DNA of 35,039 bases from Candidatus Endomicrobiellum pyrsonymphae (GTDB taxonomy: Bacteria > Elusimicrobiota > Endomicrobiia > Endomicrobiales > Endomicrobiaceae): contig JAIXMY010000004.1 in the NCBI GenBank assembly GCA_020328045.1, positions 1 through 35,039 of the forward strand, given 5' to 3'. Position 1 is the stretch's first letter; each line of letters begins with the position of its first letter. The notes below the pieces were generated by a model. The model made no database searches. It was given only the letters and a program-made list of their open reading frames with translations, and was not told the origin of the DNA. The position numbers and the translations under genes are program-made. Shown piece after piece: positions 17,527 through 27,107 of this stretch.

Positions 17527-18776
17527 TTATTTTCCTCTTCGTCATTAGTAAAACCTTTCCCTAAAAAATTGTCCCAGTTAACCCTCGATTGCGCCACCTT
17601 CTTCCTGTGATCCAACAGTTCTATTTGAAAGTTTATATAATTGTCTTCCATCGTGTGCCAATCGTGATAAATTAAAAATCCGTTTAGATATTTTTTTGAC
17701 GAAATTTCCGCTTGCAATTTTAATGCGCTTAAATGATATGTTTCTGTTTCTAGCGCTTCTTGAGCATCGATAATATCGTTATAGCGTTTTACTGCGTCTA
17801 CTTTTAATCCACTTATTGTGTCTTTTAATGTTTCTGAAGCTATTTTTAAATTATTTGAAGCCGTTTTGACATTGTTGTAGTTTTTGCCTCCGTCAAAAAA
17901 GGGGAATGATATCCTTATTTTAGCAACCCATTCTTCAGTATCAGGAGACCATTTATTGGAACGCATCATATCCCCAACAATATCTACCGATGGCAGCCAA
18001 CATTTTTTCACCATCGCACTGTGAGCTTTACTCGCATCTTGCTTGTATTTGGCAATCAAGAATTCAGGAATTGTTGCTATAAGACTATTGTAGTCGGGTT
18101 TTGAGAGCGCTTGTTCTAAAGATATAATTTTTTCATCTGTTTCTAAAATTACAGCATCATCATTTCTACCTGTTGCTTTAAGTAAAGCCGCGGAAGTCGT
18201 CTCTATGTATCTTTGTGCTCTACGTAAATTATGATCGGCATTCGCAACATTGGCTTCTTCTATCTTTAGCGAACTGATATCTACATCGCCCAAATTGTAT
18301 TTAAACTTTATTAAATCTTTGTTTTTTATTCTTCTTTCTCTTATTTGGACTGACAATTCAACTGTTTCATACGCCCACATTAAATTTATATATTCGGTAC
18401 GAGCCGTGCACATAGCATTGGAAACAGCTCTATCGTAATTTGCCTGTGCAACTTTAACAAAGGCAGCTTTCTCTTTTACGTCATTGTATGTTTTAAAGCC
18501 TGAAAAAAGGGAAAGAGATGTCTCTAATCCGTAAGAACGCTCTCGTTTTTCAAATTTAGCGTCTGAGGATGTTCCAAACAAAGTCAAGCTAGGAAAGAAC
18601 GAACCGAAAGAACCATAATATGCTCGCTTTGCATTATCCAAGTTAAGTTTTGCCACAGCAATAGACGGATTATTTTTCAAGGTTTGTTTGTCAACAAGCG
18701 CTCTATTAATTTTTTCTGCGTAACCATAAGAACCTAAAAACATTATTGATAATAAAATCATAACAATCTTTTTCAT
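17523..18776 (-). CDS. TolC-family outer-membrane efflux protein
   Basis: This 417-residue OEP protein would form the trimeric channel of the pump. It has a signal peptide ending GSYGYA, then two long alpha-helical halves rich in Ala/Asn/Lys with the usual ETSLSLFSGFKTYNDVKEK and ISFPFFDGGKNYNNVKTA motifs at equivalent positions, reflecting the family's internal duplication. First gene of the tolC-macA-macB set. Because a TolC homologue is only useful with an outer membrane, it indicates a Gram-negative envelope. Confidence 0.88.
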   Translation of the reverse strand: MKKIVMILLSIMFLGSYGYAEKINRALVDKQTLKNNPSIAVAKLNLDNAKRAYYGSFGSFFPSLTLFGTSSDAKFEKRERSYGLETSLSLFSGFKTYNDVKEKAAFVKVAQANYDRAVSNAMCTARTEYINLMWAYETVELSVQIRERRIKNKDLIKFKYNLGDVDISSLKIEEANVANADHNLRRAQRYIETTSAALLKATGRNDDAVILETDEKIISLEQALSKPDYNSLIATIPEFLIAKYKQDASKAHSAMVKKCWLPSVDIVGDMMRSNKWSPDTEEWVAKIRISFPFFDGGKNYNNVKTASNNLKIASETLKDTISGLKVDAVKRYNDIIDAQEALETETYHLSALKLQAEISSKKYLNGFLIYHDWHTMEDNYINFQIELLDHRKKVAQSRVNWDNFLGKGFTNDEEENK

Positions 18777-19193
18777 AGCTAACTAATTAGCCCCCATATT
18801 CCCCATTGCGCAAAGATAATCAACAACACTGGATCCATTGTATCAATATTATTTAACTAATGCAACGCACGCACCATAATCATGTAAAATGACACCGAAA
18901 AAGAGCAAAATATACTACTCTAATCCCGCAAGGGATTAGAATGAAAAAGGAAACTAAAAAGGCTTCTAAATCGGTGCCTTTTTATGATATTTTACTTCCT
19001 TTTTCCTTCCATTTTTCGATGCCTTTTTTTAATGATTTGGCAGGAAAAGTGAAGAATATGTAGTAACTGTCAAGATAAAAATTAAACAGTGACGGTTAGG
19101 CATAACAGCTTCCCGCTTTTTTTATTTAAATTTATTACTCTAAAAATGATATAATATTTTGTCTAACAAAAATCCAAACAACAGGTGTTTTCT
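18777..19193. other. Divergent intergenic region with two hairpins and a short ORF
   Basis: This separates the minus-strand pump operon from plus-strand dnaE. A 9-bp stem TCTAATCCC/GGGATTAGA with loop GCAA is at 18919-18940. AAAAAGGC/GCCTTTTT at 18956-18983 followed by T-rich DNA resembles a plus-strand terminator, although no gene ends there. A 40-codon plus frame at 18941-19063 (MKKETKKASKSVPFYDILLP..., SMPFFNDLAGKVKN) vaguely recalls the N-terminus of a class I methyltransferase and might be a gene relic. I do not call it as a gene. Confidence 0.4.
19150..19155 (+). promoter_or_regulatory. Candidate -10 box for dnaE
   Basis: TATAAT stands 38 bp ahead of the dnaE ATG. No good -35 hexamer is visible 16-18 bp upstream. 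Confidence 0.45.
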
Positions 19194-22100
19194 ATGGTGG
19201 CAGAATTTGTACATTTACACAATCATACCGAATATTCACTCCTTGATGGCGCATGCAGATTGACAGATGACAAAGGAAAACCCGGAGCGTTATTTAATCT
19301 TATAGCTAATGAATATAAAATGTCCGCTCTTGCTATTACAGATCACGGTAATATGTACGGAGCTATGGAATTTTATTGGGCTGCAAAACAAAGCGGCATA
19401 AAACCGATTATAGGTTGTGAAGTATATGTTGCTCCAAAATCACGTTTAGATAAAGTTATAGATAGGACAGCTGAAGATGGCGGTAATTACAATCATTTAA
19501 CGTTGCTTGCCAAAGATTTCGAAGGTTATCAAAACCTTATGCGTTTGGTAAGCGTGGGTTTTACGGAGGGTTTTTATTATAAGCCTCGAGTTGATAAGGA
19601 AAGTATAGGAAAATACAGTAAAGGTCTTATTGCTCTTTCGGGTTGTCTTGCAGGCGAAGTTGCGTCGGCGCTACTTAAAGGAAATAAGGAGAAAGCGGAA
19701 AAAGTTGCAATAGAATACCGCGATATTTTCGGCGCGGATAATTTTTATATAGAAATTATGGATAATGGTCTTGAAGATCAGAAAAGAATAATTCCCGATT
19801 TTATTGAACTGTCAAAAAAAACAGGCATTCCTCTAGTTGCAACAAACGATTGTCATTTTTTAAGAAAAGAAGATTCTAAAATTCACGACATTTTGCTTTG
19901 TATTGGCACAGGGAAGATGTTAGACGATGTAAAAAGACTGCGATTCGATTCAGACCTTTTTTATTACCGTAGCGCGGAAGAGATGACAAAAACGTTTTCT
20001 TACGTACCTGAGGCAACAAAAAACACTTTAATCATTGCTGAAAAAATTAATCTTGAAATCAATACAGATAAACTGCTCTTGCCACAATTTCCCGTACCAA
20101 AAGAATATCAATCAGATTCAGAATATCTTGAAACGCTTTGTCGTCAAGGACTTGCTAAAAGATACAATATAATTAAACCCGAACATGATGAAAGATTAAG
20201 GCATGAACTTTCTATTATTAACAGGATGGGTTTTGCGTCTTATTTTTTAATAGTATCTGACTTCATAAAATATGCAAAAGATCATAGCATTCCAGTAGGA
20301 CCAGGTAGAGGTTCAGGCGCGGGCTCGATGGTCGCATACACTTTAGGCATTACAGACATTTGTCCGTTAAAATATGATTTATTGTTTGAAAGATTTTTAA
20401 ACCCTGATAGAAGATCAATGCCTGATTTAGATATAGACTTTGCAGATACGGGACGTGACGAAGTTATAAAATATGTGCGTCGCAAATACGGTGAAGAAAA
20501 ATGCGCGCAGATTATAACATTTGGCTCAATGCAGTCTAGACTTGTTATAAGAGACGTTGCAAGAGTGATGGGATTTACTCCTACGGAATCAAATAACATC
20601 GCAAAACTTATCCCCCAAAATGCAAGTATTGCGGAGGCTTTAGAGACTACAACAGATTTGTCAAAACTTGTTAAAGCGGACGAACGTATTGCAAAACTCA
20701 TAGCTACTTCGCAAAAGTTAGAAGGTCTCAAAAGACATACCGGAGTGCATGCCGCGGGGATGGTTATAGCAAATGAAGAAATTACAAATTATTCTCCTCT
20801 TGCAAAAGGTTCAAAAGATATTATTACAACTCAGTATGACGGCGTTGTACTGCCTCAGTTGGGTCTTTTAAAAGTTGACTTTTTGGGATTGAGAACGCTT
20901 ACAATTATTGACGATTGCGTTAAATTTATACATGAAAAAAATCCGGATTTTAACTTAGACATTATTCCGTTAAACGATAAAAAAACTTATCGATTACTTG
21001 ACGAAGCTAAAACTATGGGCGTGTTTCAGTTAGAAAGTAAAGGTATAAGGGATTTGATAAGAAAACTTCAGCCGAGCAGTATTGACGATATAGTGGCATT
21101 AATTGCCTTGTATCGACCTGGTCCTATGGGTTCAGGAATGTTGGACGATTTTGTAAACCGCAAACATGGCAGAACAAAAATTGTTTACGATTATCCTTTG
21201 CAAGAACCTATATTGAAAAGCACTTACGGCGTTATTTTGTATCAGGAACAGGTAATGAAGATGTCAGTTGCCATGGCAGGATTCACACCCGGAGAAGCAG
21301 ACAGTTTACGTAAAGCTATGAGCAAAAAGATACCTGAAGTTATTGAAAAAGAAAGAGAGAAATTTATAAATGGCGCTAAAGAAAAAAATATTGATAGAAA
21401 AATATCAGAAAAAGTGTTTAATAACATTGTTGCTTTTGCTGGATATGGTTTCAATAAATCCCACTCTGCTGCGTACGGCGTAGTATCTTATCGTACAGCA
21501 TATTTAAAAGCAAATCACCCGTTAGAATATATAACCGCTTTGCTTAATAGTGAAATAGGCCGTTCTTCTGTAAAGGGTAATGAAGAAAATAAATTGATAA
21601 TGTATTTAGAAGATGCCGCCCTTTTTGGTATTAAAGTATTACCCCCGGACGTACAATACTCTGATGGAAATTTTAGAATAGAAGGCAAGAATATACGTTT
21701 TGGGTTGCTTGCAGTTAAAACTGTCGGAGAAGGACTAACAGAATCTATAGAGCAAGCAAGATTGGATGGTAAAAAAAGCAAAGAATTTAAGGACTGGAAT
21801 GATTTTTTACAAAGAATAGATTTGAAATCAACAAATAAGAAAGCTCTTGAAAGTCTTGCAAAGGCCGGCGCTTTCGATACTTTTGGCAAAGACAAACTTG
21901 CAATAAGAGCAAGTCTTATTCAAAGTATAGATTCATCTGTAAATAAAACTGAAAAAATAAAACAAGAAAGAGATTCAGCGCAAGGGTTCCTTTTCAATAA
22001 TTCAGAAACTATGGTAAGCGTATCTTCATTACAAAAGGCAAAACCGCTTGAACTTTCTGAAGCGTTAGCTTTTGAAAAAGAAGTTTTGGGATTTTATCTT

Positions 22101-22724
22101 TCGGGGCATCCGTTAACCCCGAGAAAGAGAGATCTTGTTGCATATTCTAATTATAGACTTGACAAATTACCGGAACCGAAAGAAAATGTTGATTTTAAAA
22201 CGGCGCAAAGCGTACGCGTTGCCGGTATGATAGTCTCTGTAAAAAAACTTATTTCAAAAGTAAAAAAAGAACCTTATGCGAGATTGAGAATAGAGGATCT
22301 GCACGGTAGTGTTGATGCGATACTCTTCCCAAAAAATTTTGAAAGATTTAGTTCTTATATTACGCCCAATAATGTTGTTGTAGCAAAGGGTGGATTAATG
22401 GGAACGCATGGACAACCTGAAATAATAGTAGAGGATATAATGACAATAGATGAAGCCAAAAAGAAATTTCCGGCAAATTGCGGAGAAGTGCATGTAAAAG
22501 TTTCTACAACAAGATATGATGATACTTTAAGCGATGAACTAAAGAAAATTTTTAGTCAACATAATGGCAAAGCAAAAGTTTATCTTGATTTAGAAGATTC
22601 CTTACACGGAAAATTTTCTATTGAAACAGAATATCTGTCCGAATGTTCTGATAAATTTATAGACGATGTTGAAACAGCAATAGGTTTCAAGGATTGTGTG
22701 GAACTACATTATATGAACATATAG
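19194..22724 (+). CDS. dnaE: DNA polymerase III alpha subunit
   Basis: This 1176-residue replicative polymerase begins with the PHP domain (FVHLHNHTEYSLLDGA). The family-C catalytic core carries GPGRGSGAGSMVAY near 365 and the catalytic aspartates in MPDLDIDFAD near 410. YEEQ-type IYQEQVMKMSVAMAGF, FNKSHSAAYGVVSY and a C-terminal OB-fold segment (VRVAGMIVSVKKLISKVKK) follow. ATG 19194 is preferred over GTG 19185 because AGGTG lies at suitable distance. It synthesises chromosomal DNA in the replisome. It stands alone with long non-coding flanks. Confidence 0.97.
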   Translation: MVAEFVHLHNHTEYSLLDGACRLTDDKGKPGALFNLIANEYKMSALAITDHGNMYGAMEFYWAAKQSGIKPIIGCEVYVAPKSRLDKVIDRTAEDGGNYNHLTLLAKDFEGYQNLMRLVSVGFTEGFYYKPRVDKESIGKYSKGLIALSGCLAGEVASALLKGNKEKAEKVAIEYRDIFGADNFYIEIMDNGLEDQKRIIPDFIELSKKTGIPLVATNDCHFLRKEDSKIHDILLCIGTGKMLDDVKRLRFDSDLFYYRSAEEMTKTFSYVPEATKNTLIIAEKINLEINTDKLLLPQFPVPKEYQSDSEYLETLCRQGLAKRYNIIKPEHDERLRHELSIINRMGFASYFLIVSDFIKYAKDHSIPVGPGRGSGAGSMVAYTLGITDICPLKYDLLFERFLNPDRRSMPDLDIDFADTGRDEVIKYVRRKYGEEKCAQIITFGSMQSRLVIRDVARVMGFTPTESNNIAKLIPQNASIAEALETTTDLSKLVKADERIAKLIATSQKLEGLKRHTGVHAAGMVIANEEITNYSPLAKGSKDIITTQYDGVVLPQLGLLKVDFLGLRTLTIIDDCVKFIHEKNPDFNLDIIPLNDKKTYRLLDEAKTMGVFQLESKGIRDLIRKLQPSSIDDIVALIALYRPGPMGSGMLDDFVNRKHGRTKIVYDYPLQEPILKSTYGVILYQEQVMKMSVAMAGFTPGEADSLRKAMSKKIPEVIEKEREKFINGAKEKNIDRKISEKVFNNIVAFAGYGFNKSHSAAYGVVSYRTAYLKANHPLEYITALLNSEIGRSSVKGNEENKLIMYLEDAALFGIKVLPPDVQYSDGNFRIEGKNIRFGLLAVKTVGEGLTESIEQARLDGKKSKEFKDWNDFLQRIDLKSTNKKALESLAKAGAFDTFGKDKLAIRASLIQSIDSSVNKTEKIKQERDSAQGFLFNNSETMVSVSSLQKAKPLELSEALAFEKEVLGFYLSGHPLTPRKRDLVAYSNYRLDKLPEPKENVDFKTAQSVRVAGMIVSVKKLISKVKKEPYARLRIEDLHGSVDAILFPKNFERFSSYITPNNVVVAKGGLMGTHGQPEIIVEDIMTIDEAKKKFPANCGEVHVKVSTTRYDDTLSDELKKIFSQHNGKAKVYLDLEDSLHGKFSIETEYLSECSDKFIDDVETAIGFKDCVELHYMNI

Positions 22725-22737
22725 TCAACTAACTTTT

Positions 22738-22905
22738 ATGTTGATACAATTGCGCTACTTAATTTTCAATGAAATTTTGGCTGTTTTATAAGAGATAGTG
22801 TAGTATTGAACTATTGACCAATAAAACAGATGAAATTTACTGAAAAGGGTGTATGACGTAAAAATAGCGCGTTGTGGCGTTTGACTTCCTAGCAAGAGGA
22901 ATGAG
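22738..22905 (+). repeat. Dispersed repeat family A, copy 1
   Basis: GATACAATTGCGCTACTTAA (with one change), AAATTTACTGAAAAG, AAAAATAGCGC and GACTTCCTA occur in this order here. They occur in the same order on the opposite strand at about 29485-29575. Copy 1 additionally carries a 52-bp insert with terminal inverted repeats. A weak third match (AATACGTCGTTGTCGTTTGAC) is near 26481. In copy 2 the family reads as open coding-like sequence, so it may be decayed gene DNA rather than a regulatory element. Confidence 0.65.
22769..22838. mobile_element. MITE-like 52-bp insert with target duplication
   Basis: CTGTTTTAT at 22781-22789 and ATAAAACAG at 22821-22829 are 9-bp inverted repeats. ATGAAATTT occurs directly repeated just outside at 22769-22777 and 22830-22838. 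The homologous repeat copy near 29540 lacks the insert. Three bases (TGG) lie between left duplication and left inverted repeat. It is far shorter than a normal MITE, so origin by slippage remains possible. Confidence 0.45.
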
Positions 22906-22994
22906 TTATTGCTTCGTCGGTTCGTCTCGCGTTACATCCATTTTTGAGCTAACGTACCAATATAAAGTTAGCCGACTATATATAAGGAGAGAAA

Positions 22995-24284
22995 ATGCTA
23001 GACATCAAAGTTATTAAAGAAAATGTTGAAGCTGTTAAACAAGCGATGCTAAATAGAAATAAAGCTGTCAACTTTAATCAAATATTGAAGTTGGACGAGA
23101 AAAGAAAGTTTGTAATAGGGGAGATAGAAAAACTAAGGCTTAAAAGAAATAAAGAATCTGGAGAAATAGGAAAACTTAAAAGAGACGGCAAAGAGCCTTC
23201 TCCAGATATTCTTGCAGAAATAAATGAAACAAGAGATATAATTCAAGAGCAGGAAAAACAGCTTTTGCTGATTAAAAACCAAATGGAAGATTTTCTTCTT
23301 GGGCTTCCAAACATTCCTGACGAAAGTGTTCCGATAGGCAAAGATGAAAAAAATAATAAGATTATAAGAGTTGTCGGGGAGATAAAAAAAAATTCATTTC
23401 AACCTAAACATCACTGGGAAATTGGAGAGAAACTGGATATTCTTGATTTTGCGACAGCATCAAAAATTTCGGGTTCGCGTTTTGCAGTTTTAAAAAATGA
23501 AGGTTGCGCTTTAGAGAGAGCAATTATCTCTTTTTTCTTAGATACGCATAAATCAAGAGGATATAAGGAAATAATGACCCCTTATCTTGTGAACGGTGCT
23601 TCTATGAGGGGGACAGGTCAGTTGCCGAAGTTTGGAGAAGATGCCTTTAAATGCGCTAACGATGATTTGTATTTAATACCTACAGCGGAAGTACCTGTAA
23701 CAAATATTTACAGAGATTGTGTTTTAGACGAATCTTTGCTCCCACAAAAACTTGTTTCCTATTCCGCATGTTTTAGGAGAGAGTCCGGAACGTATGGTAA
23801 AGATGCTAAAGGGCTTATAAGAAACCATCAGTTTAATAAAGTTGAGCTCGTAAAATTTGTTAAACCCGAAACTTCAAGCGAAGAATTAGAATCTCTTGTT
23901 CTTGATGCAGGTAATGTTTTAGAATTGCTCAAGCTCCCATATAGAGTTGTTCTTTTGTCAACAGGCGACATGAGTTTTTCATCGGCGAAAACTTATGATT
24001 TGGAAGTATGGCTTAGCGGAAATTCAATGTATAGGGAAATTTCTTCATGTTCAAATTTTAGAAATTTCCAAGCAAGAAGAATGAATATAAAAATGAAATA
24101 TTTTCAAAATAAGAGAAAAGATCTTTTACACACACTAAATGGTTCAGGTGTCGCCGTTGGTAGAACTTTTGCAGCAATACTTGAAAACTATCAGCAAGAA
24201 GACGGCTCTGTAGTAATTCCTGAGGCACTGAGAAAATATACGGGTTTCGACATAATAAAATCTAAAAAAGCGCAAGTACCATAG
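22995..24284 (+). CDS. serS: Seryl-tRNA synthetase
   Basis: This 429-residue class II synthetase charges tRNA-Ser, including the tRNA-Ser(GCT) at 26365. The N-terminal long antiparallel coiled coil that grips the tRNA variable arm spans about 25-100 ([19 protein letters not shown]). Motif 2 is [19 protein letters not shown] and motif 3 is [19 protein letters not shown] followed by VVIPEAL. AAGGAGAG precedes the ATG by seven bases. A shared terminator lies just after the gene. Confidence 0.97.
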   Translation: MLDIKVIKENVEAVKQAMLNRNKAVNFNQILKLDEKRKFVIGEIEKLRLKRNKESGEIGKLKRDGKEPSPDILAEINETRDIIQEQEKQLLLIKNQMEDFLLGLPNIPDESVPIGKDEKNNKIIRVVGEIKKNSFQPKHHWEIGEKLDILDFATASKISGSRFAVLKNEGCALERAIISFFLDTHKSRGYKEIMTPYLVNGASMRGTGQLPKFGEDAFKCANDDLYLIPTAEVPVTNIYRDCVLDESLLPQKLVSYSACFRRESGTYGKDAKGLIRNHQFNKVELVKFVKPETSSEELESLVLDAGNVLELLKLPYRVVLLSTGDMSFSSAKTYDLEVWLSGNSMYREISSCSNFRNFQARRMNIKMKYFQNKRKDLLHTLNGSGVAVGRTFAAILENYQQEDGSVVIPEALRKYTGFDIIKSKKAQVP

Positions 24285-24300
24285 GTGTGGCAACAAACAA

Positions 24301-24335
24301 AAAAAAGCCGACTCTTCTTAAGAATCGGCTTTTTC
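24301..24335. terminator. Bidirectional terminator between serS and the Lys-rich mini-gene
   Basis: AAAAAAGCCGA and TCGGCTTTTT pair across a short, partly self-complementary loop, with A and T runs on the two sides, so it can end transcripts from both converging genes. Confidence 0.85.
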
Positions 24336-24348
24336 ACTTCACAAAATT

Positions 24349-24447
24349 TTATTTTTTCTTCTTTTTAGCAACAGTTTTGCTTGCCACTTTTTTTACAATC
24401 TTCTTTTTCTTAGACACTGCTTTTTTTCCTGCGCATCCACAAGCCAT
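24349..24447 (-). CDS. Lys-rich 32-residue mini-protein with N-terminal CGC
   Basis: MACGCAGKKAVSKKKKIVKK followed by a similar AK-rich tail, 32 residues, about half of them Lys. AAGGAG lies eight bases ahead of the ATG, and a strong terminator lies just past the stop, so the gene unit is well framed. A longer frame upstream lacks a ribosome site. The composition suggests nucleic-acid binding (histone H1-tail-like), and the Cys pair could bind metal. Both are inference. Function unknown. Confidence 0.6.
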   Translation of the reverse strand: MACGCAGKKAVSKKKKIVKKVASKTVAKKKKK

Positions 24448-24556
24448 GTGCGACTCCTTTTGGGAAGAATCTCCCTTTTTATACTTCCGCACGCAAAGCG
24501 CGGAAAGTTTCACTTCGGACACCATTATTATAAAAAAGAAAAAAAAAAGCAAATTA

Positions 24557-25351
24557 TTATTTTAAATCATTTGGAGTTTCACGAGGAGGAAGTTTGATAT
24601 TTCTCATTGCAAAAATGCCGGCAACGATTGAACCAATAAAATAAATAGACCACAGATAAGTGTAATAAGAGCCGCAAAGTACAGCGATGCCTGCTGCTAT
24701 AAACGATGCTGCAAAAATAATTAAACTTGCTTCAAGATATCTCCATTTTGTGGGTATTAAATTATAAATATTTGCAAGCTGATAATTATGTCGTCTATGT
24801 CTTACATATGCTGCAGCGAGAAGTAAAAATCCTACAGGTGAAACAAACTGGCAAATTAAATGTATTAATATAAGTTGTATCGATGGATGTACGGATTGAA
24901 ACCACACAGGGTCGTATATATTAATATCGCCCCATGTTGACACAACTTTAGATCCCGTTACGGCAATACTGTTTAGCAAAACAAAAATTATTCCCATTAA
25001 AGATCCCATTGTATAAGCGGCAAATTTTGTAGAGTGTGGCGCGCCGCTAGGTGTAGGTACCCAGTGGAAAATAGCAACAAGAATAGAAGGAGCAATTACA
25101 GCCATTAAAAAAAATTGCCTCATACAATTTATTATCAATGGCCATGGATGAGGTCCTAAAACATTCTGAAAGGGTCGCGTAATAAAATAAATACCAAATA
25201 TTATGAACGCAAATTCAATTTTTTTAAAACCGATTTCGCCAAACATCATAGAACGAAACCTGCTTGTACGTTTTACTTCAATCGCCATAAAAAAATACAG
25301 CGTACCTGCTAGAATCGGCAGGAAAAAAGTTATAATAAAATCAAAATTCAT
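24557..25351 (-). CDS. Unrecognised polytopic membrane protein
   Basis: A 264-residue protein with about seven or eight hydrophobic segments: 5-24, 47-60, 78-98, 111-132, 155-180, 208-228 and 232-250. Between them are TRPFQNVLGPHPWPLI near 58, HWVPTPSGAPHST near 95 and a basic loop VRHRRHNYQ near 183. No enzyme motif was recognised. Its ATG overlaps the folD stop by 4 bp, so it is translationally coupled to folD, without any evident link to folate metabolism. Confidence 0.75.
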   Translation of the reverse strand: MNFDFIITFFLPILAGTLYFFMAIEVKRTSRFRSMMFGEIGFKKIEFAFIIFGIYFITRPFQNVLGPHPWPLIINCMRQFFLMAVIAPSILVAIFHWVPTPSGAPHSTKFAAYTMGSLMGIIFVLLNSIAVTGSKVVSTWGDINIYDPVWFQSVHPSIQLILIHLICQFVSPVGFLLLAAAYVRHRRHNYQLANIYNLIPTKWRYLEASLIIFAASFIAAGIAVLCGSYYTYLWSIYFIGSIVAGIFAMRNIKLPPRETPNDLK

Positions 25352-26238
25352 TTTATCTCCGAGCGAACGTAATTGTTTCTGTTGCTAAATGCTTTTAAAG
25401 TGTTTCCTAAAAGCATCGTTATTGTCATTGGTCCAACTCCGCCGGGAACAGGTGTTATTGTTATATCCATGTTTTTAACATCGTCAAAATCAACGTCGCC
25501 GCTCAGTCCGTTAGGCGTTCTATTTATTCCGATGTCAATAACCGTTGCTCCGTCTTTTATAAATTCTTTACTCACAAATTTTGGTTTGCCTATAGCTACG
25601 ATAACAATGTCTGCGATCTTACACATCTTTTTTAAATTTTTTGTTTTTGAATGAGCCATTATAACCGTTGCGCTGTTTGCAAGTAAGAGCATTGAAAGAG
25701 GTTTGCCCACCAAATTTGATCTGCCTATAACAATTGCTGTTTTTCCTTCAATTACTACATTTGATTCATGTAATAAATGTATAACGCCAAGAGGTGTGCA
25801 AGAAACTAAAATATTTTTTTTGATTATTTCGTCCCAGTTTTTTGATAAATTGAGAAGTCCCGCATTAAAAGGATTAAGACCGTCAACATCCTTTAAAGGA
25901 CTTATTGCATTAATGCATTCTTGAACATCTTCACCATTTGGAAGAGGTAGTTGCAATAAAATACCGTCAATTTTGGGATTTGCGTTCAATTCGTTTATTA
26001 AAGCGATAATCTCTTTTCGAGAAGCATTATTATCAAGATTGTGGTGGTAGGATATTATTCCAGCATCTTCGCATGCTTTAATTTTTGATTTAATATAAAC
26101 TTGGCTTGCAGGATCTTTGCCCACTAAAATCGTTGCAAGACCCGGGACATTTCCCGTTTGTTGTTTAAGCAGAGCAACTCTTTCTTTAATTTCAATTCTT
26201 TTATCATTTGATATTTTTTTACCGTCAATTATTTGCAT
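25348..26238 (-). CDS. folD: Methylenetetrahydrofolate dehydrogenase / cyclohydrolase
   Basis: This 296-residue bifunctional enzyme interconverts 5,10-methylene-, methenyl- and 10-formyl-THF in one-carbon metabolism. Signature segments: VGKDPASQVYIKSKIKAC with the catalytic Tyr-Lys, DGILLQLPLP, SCTPLGVI, the NADP-binding VIGRSNLVGKPLSMLL, DIGINR, and the C-terminal PVPGGVGPMTITML. The length is normal. First of two coupled genes on the minus strand. Confidence 0.96.
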   Translation of the reverse strand: MQIIDGKKISNDKRIEIKERVALLKQQTGNVPGLATILVGKDPASQVYIKSKIKACEDAGIISYHHNLDNNASRKEIIALINELNANPKIDGILLQLPLPNGEDVQECINAISPLKDVDGLNPFNAGLLNLSKNWDEIIKKNILVSCTPLGVIHLLHESNVVIEGKTAIVIGRSNLVGKPLSMLLLANSATVIMAHSKTKNLKKMCKIADIVIVAIGKPKFVSKEFIKDGATVIDIGINRTPNGLSGDVDFDDVKNMDITITPVPGGVGPMTITMLLGNTLKAFSNRNNYVRSEIK

Positions 26239-26364
26239 TTATTGCCTCAATTGTAGACGCAACATTTCAGTGCGCATTATTTCTGCTTCGTCGAAACAGG
26301 ATTATATCAACTAATACGTTTTATTGCAAGGAACGGTAATATTTAGTACAATCCCTGCTTGTTT

Positions 26365-26456
26365 GGAGGGGTCGCATAGTTGGTCTAGTGCGCCGGTTTG
26401 CTAAACCGGTGTACGGATGAAAGTCCGTACCGAGAGTTCGAATCTCTCCCCCTCCG
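26365..26456 (+). tRNA. tRNA-Ser (anticodon GCT)
   Basis: A 92-nt class II tRNA. Acceptor GGAGGGG/CCCCTCC. Anticodon stem with CCGGTTTGCTAAACCGG gives GCT. A long variable arm TACGGA...TCCGTA follows, then T-arm AGTTCGAATCT. Discriminator G, no encoded CCA. Confidence 0.96.
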
Positions 26457-26582
26457 TTTGGAGATACTGTCATAAAAAAAATACGTCGTTGTCGTTTGAC
26501 AAGATGGACTTATTTATATACAATTCTGCTCCCGGTGATTTTTGCGACGGGTAAGCTATGGTGTTGAGTATGGAGGTACAGA

Positions 26583-26834
26583 ATGGCAGTTCGACTACGT
26601 TTGCAGAGAAGGGGCAAACCAAAAAGACCTTATTACAGAGTAGTAGCAGTTGATCAGAGGTCTAAGAGAGATGGAGAACCTATAGAAATTCTTGGTCAGT
26701 ATGATCCAATAGCAGTGGATAATAAATTCAATGTTAATATGGACAGAGTGAATTATTGGCTAGGTACCGGGGCGCAAGCTTCAGAAACGGTGGCTGCATT
26801 AATAAAAAAGAGCCAAATAATTGAAAATAGATAG
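26583..26834 (+). CDS. rpsP: 30S ribosomal protein S16
   Basis: This 83-residue protein starts MAVRLRLQRRGKPKRPYYRV, continues VAVDQRSKRDGEPIEILGQY and has the WLGTGAQASETV segment, all standard for S16, a 30S assembly protein. GGAGGT stands seven bases before the ATG. First gene of the rpsP-khpA-rimM-trmD group. Confidence 0.97.
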   Translation: MAVRLRLQRRGKPKRPYYRVVAVDQRSKRDGEPIEILGQYDPIAVDNKFNVNMDRVNYWLGTGAQASETVAALIKKSQIIENR

Positions 26835-26872
26835 TTGATAGTTACTAAGTTGTTTACTACGAGGGGGGGCTT

Positions 26873-27103
26873 ATGAAAGAACTTGTGCTTTTAATTGCGA
26901 GGGCTTTGGTTGACAGTCCGGAACAGGTAGAAGTCAGAGAAATTGCAGGAGAGAAAGCAACGGTTTTGGAATTAAAAGTCGCCGATGGGGACAGAGGCAA
27001 GATTATTGGTAAAGAGGGCAGAATTATTAAGGCAATAAGAATTATTGTGAATTCAGCTTCCGCAAAACTTAATAAAAGAGCAACTGTCGAAGTAATTGAG
27101 TAA
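26873..27103 (+). CDS. khpA: KH-domain RNA-binding protein KhpA
   Basis: This 76-residue single KH domain has the GxxG-type loop GKIIGKEGRIIKAIR (about 44-58). KhpA proteins bind RNA, often with KhpB, and are linked to ribosome assembly, division or elongation control in other bacteria. A strong G-rich ribosome site (GAGGGGGG) precedes ATG. The position between rpsP and rimM is the usual one. Confidence 0.92.
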   Translation: MKELVLLIARALVDSPEQVEVREIAGEKATVLELKVADGDRGKIIGKEGRIIKAIRIIVNSASAKLNKRATVEVIE

Positions 27104-27107
27104 GGAA

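Noticed and set aside
22725-22994. T-box or similar aminoacyl-tRNA leader before serS
   Set aside because: No T-box core motif or terminator/antiterminator pair; the stretch is explained by repeat family A.
26361-26463. GTTTGGAG on both sides of tRNA-Ser as an integration-site duplication
   Set aside because: Only 8 bp, and half of it is the tRNA's own acceptor end; no mobile genes are beside it.
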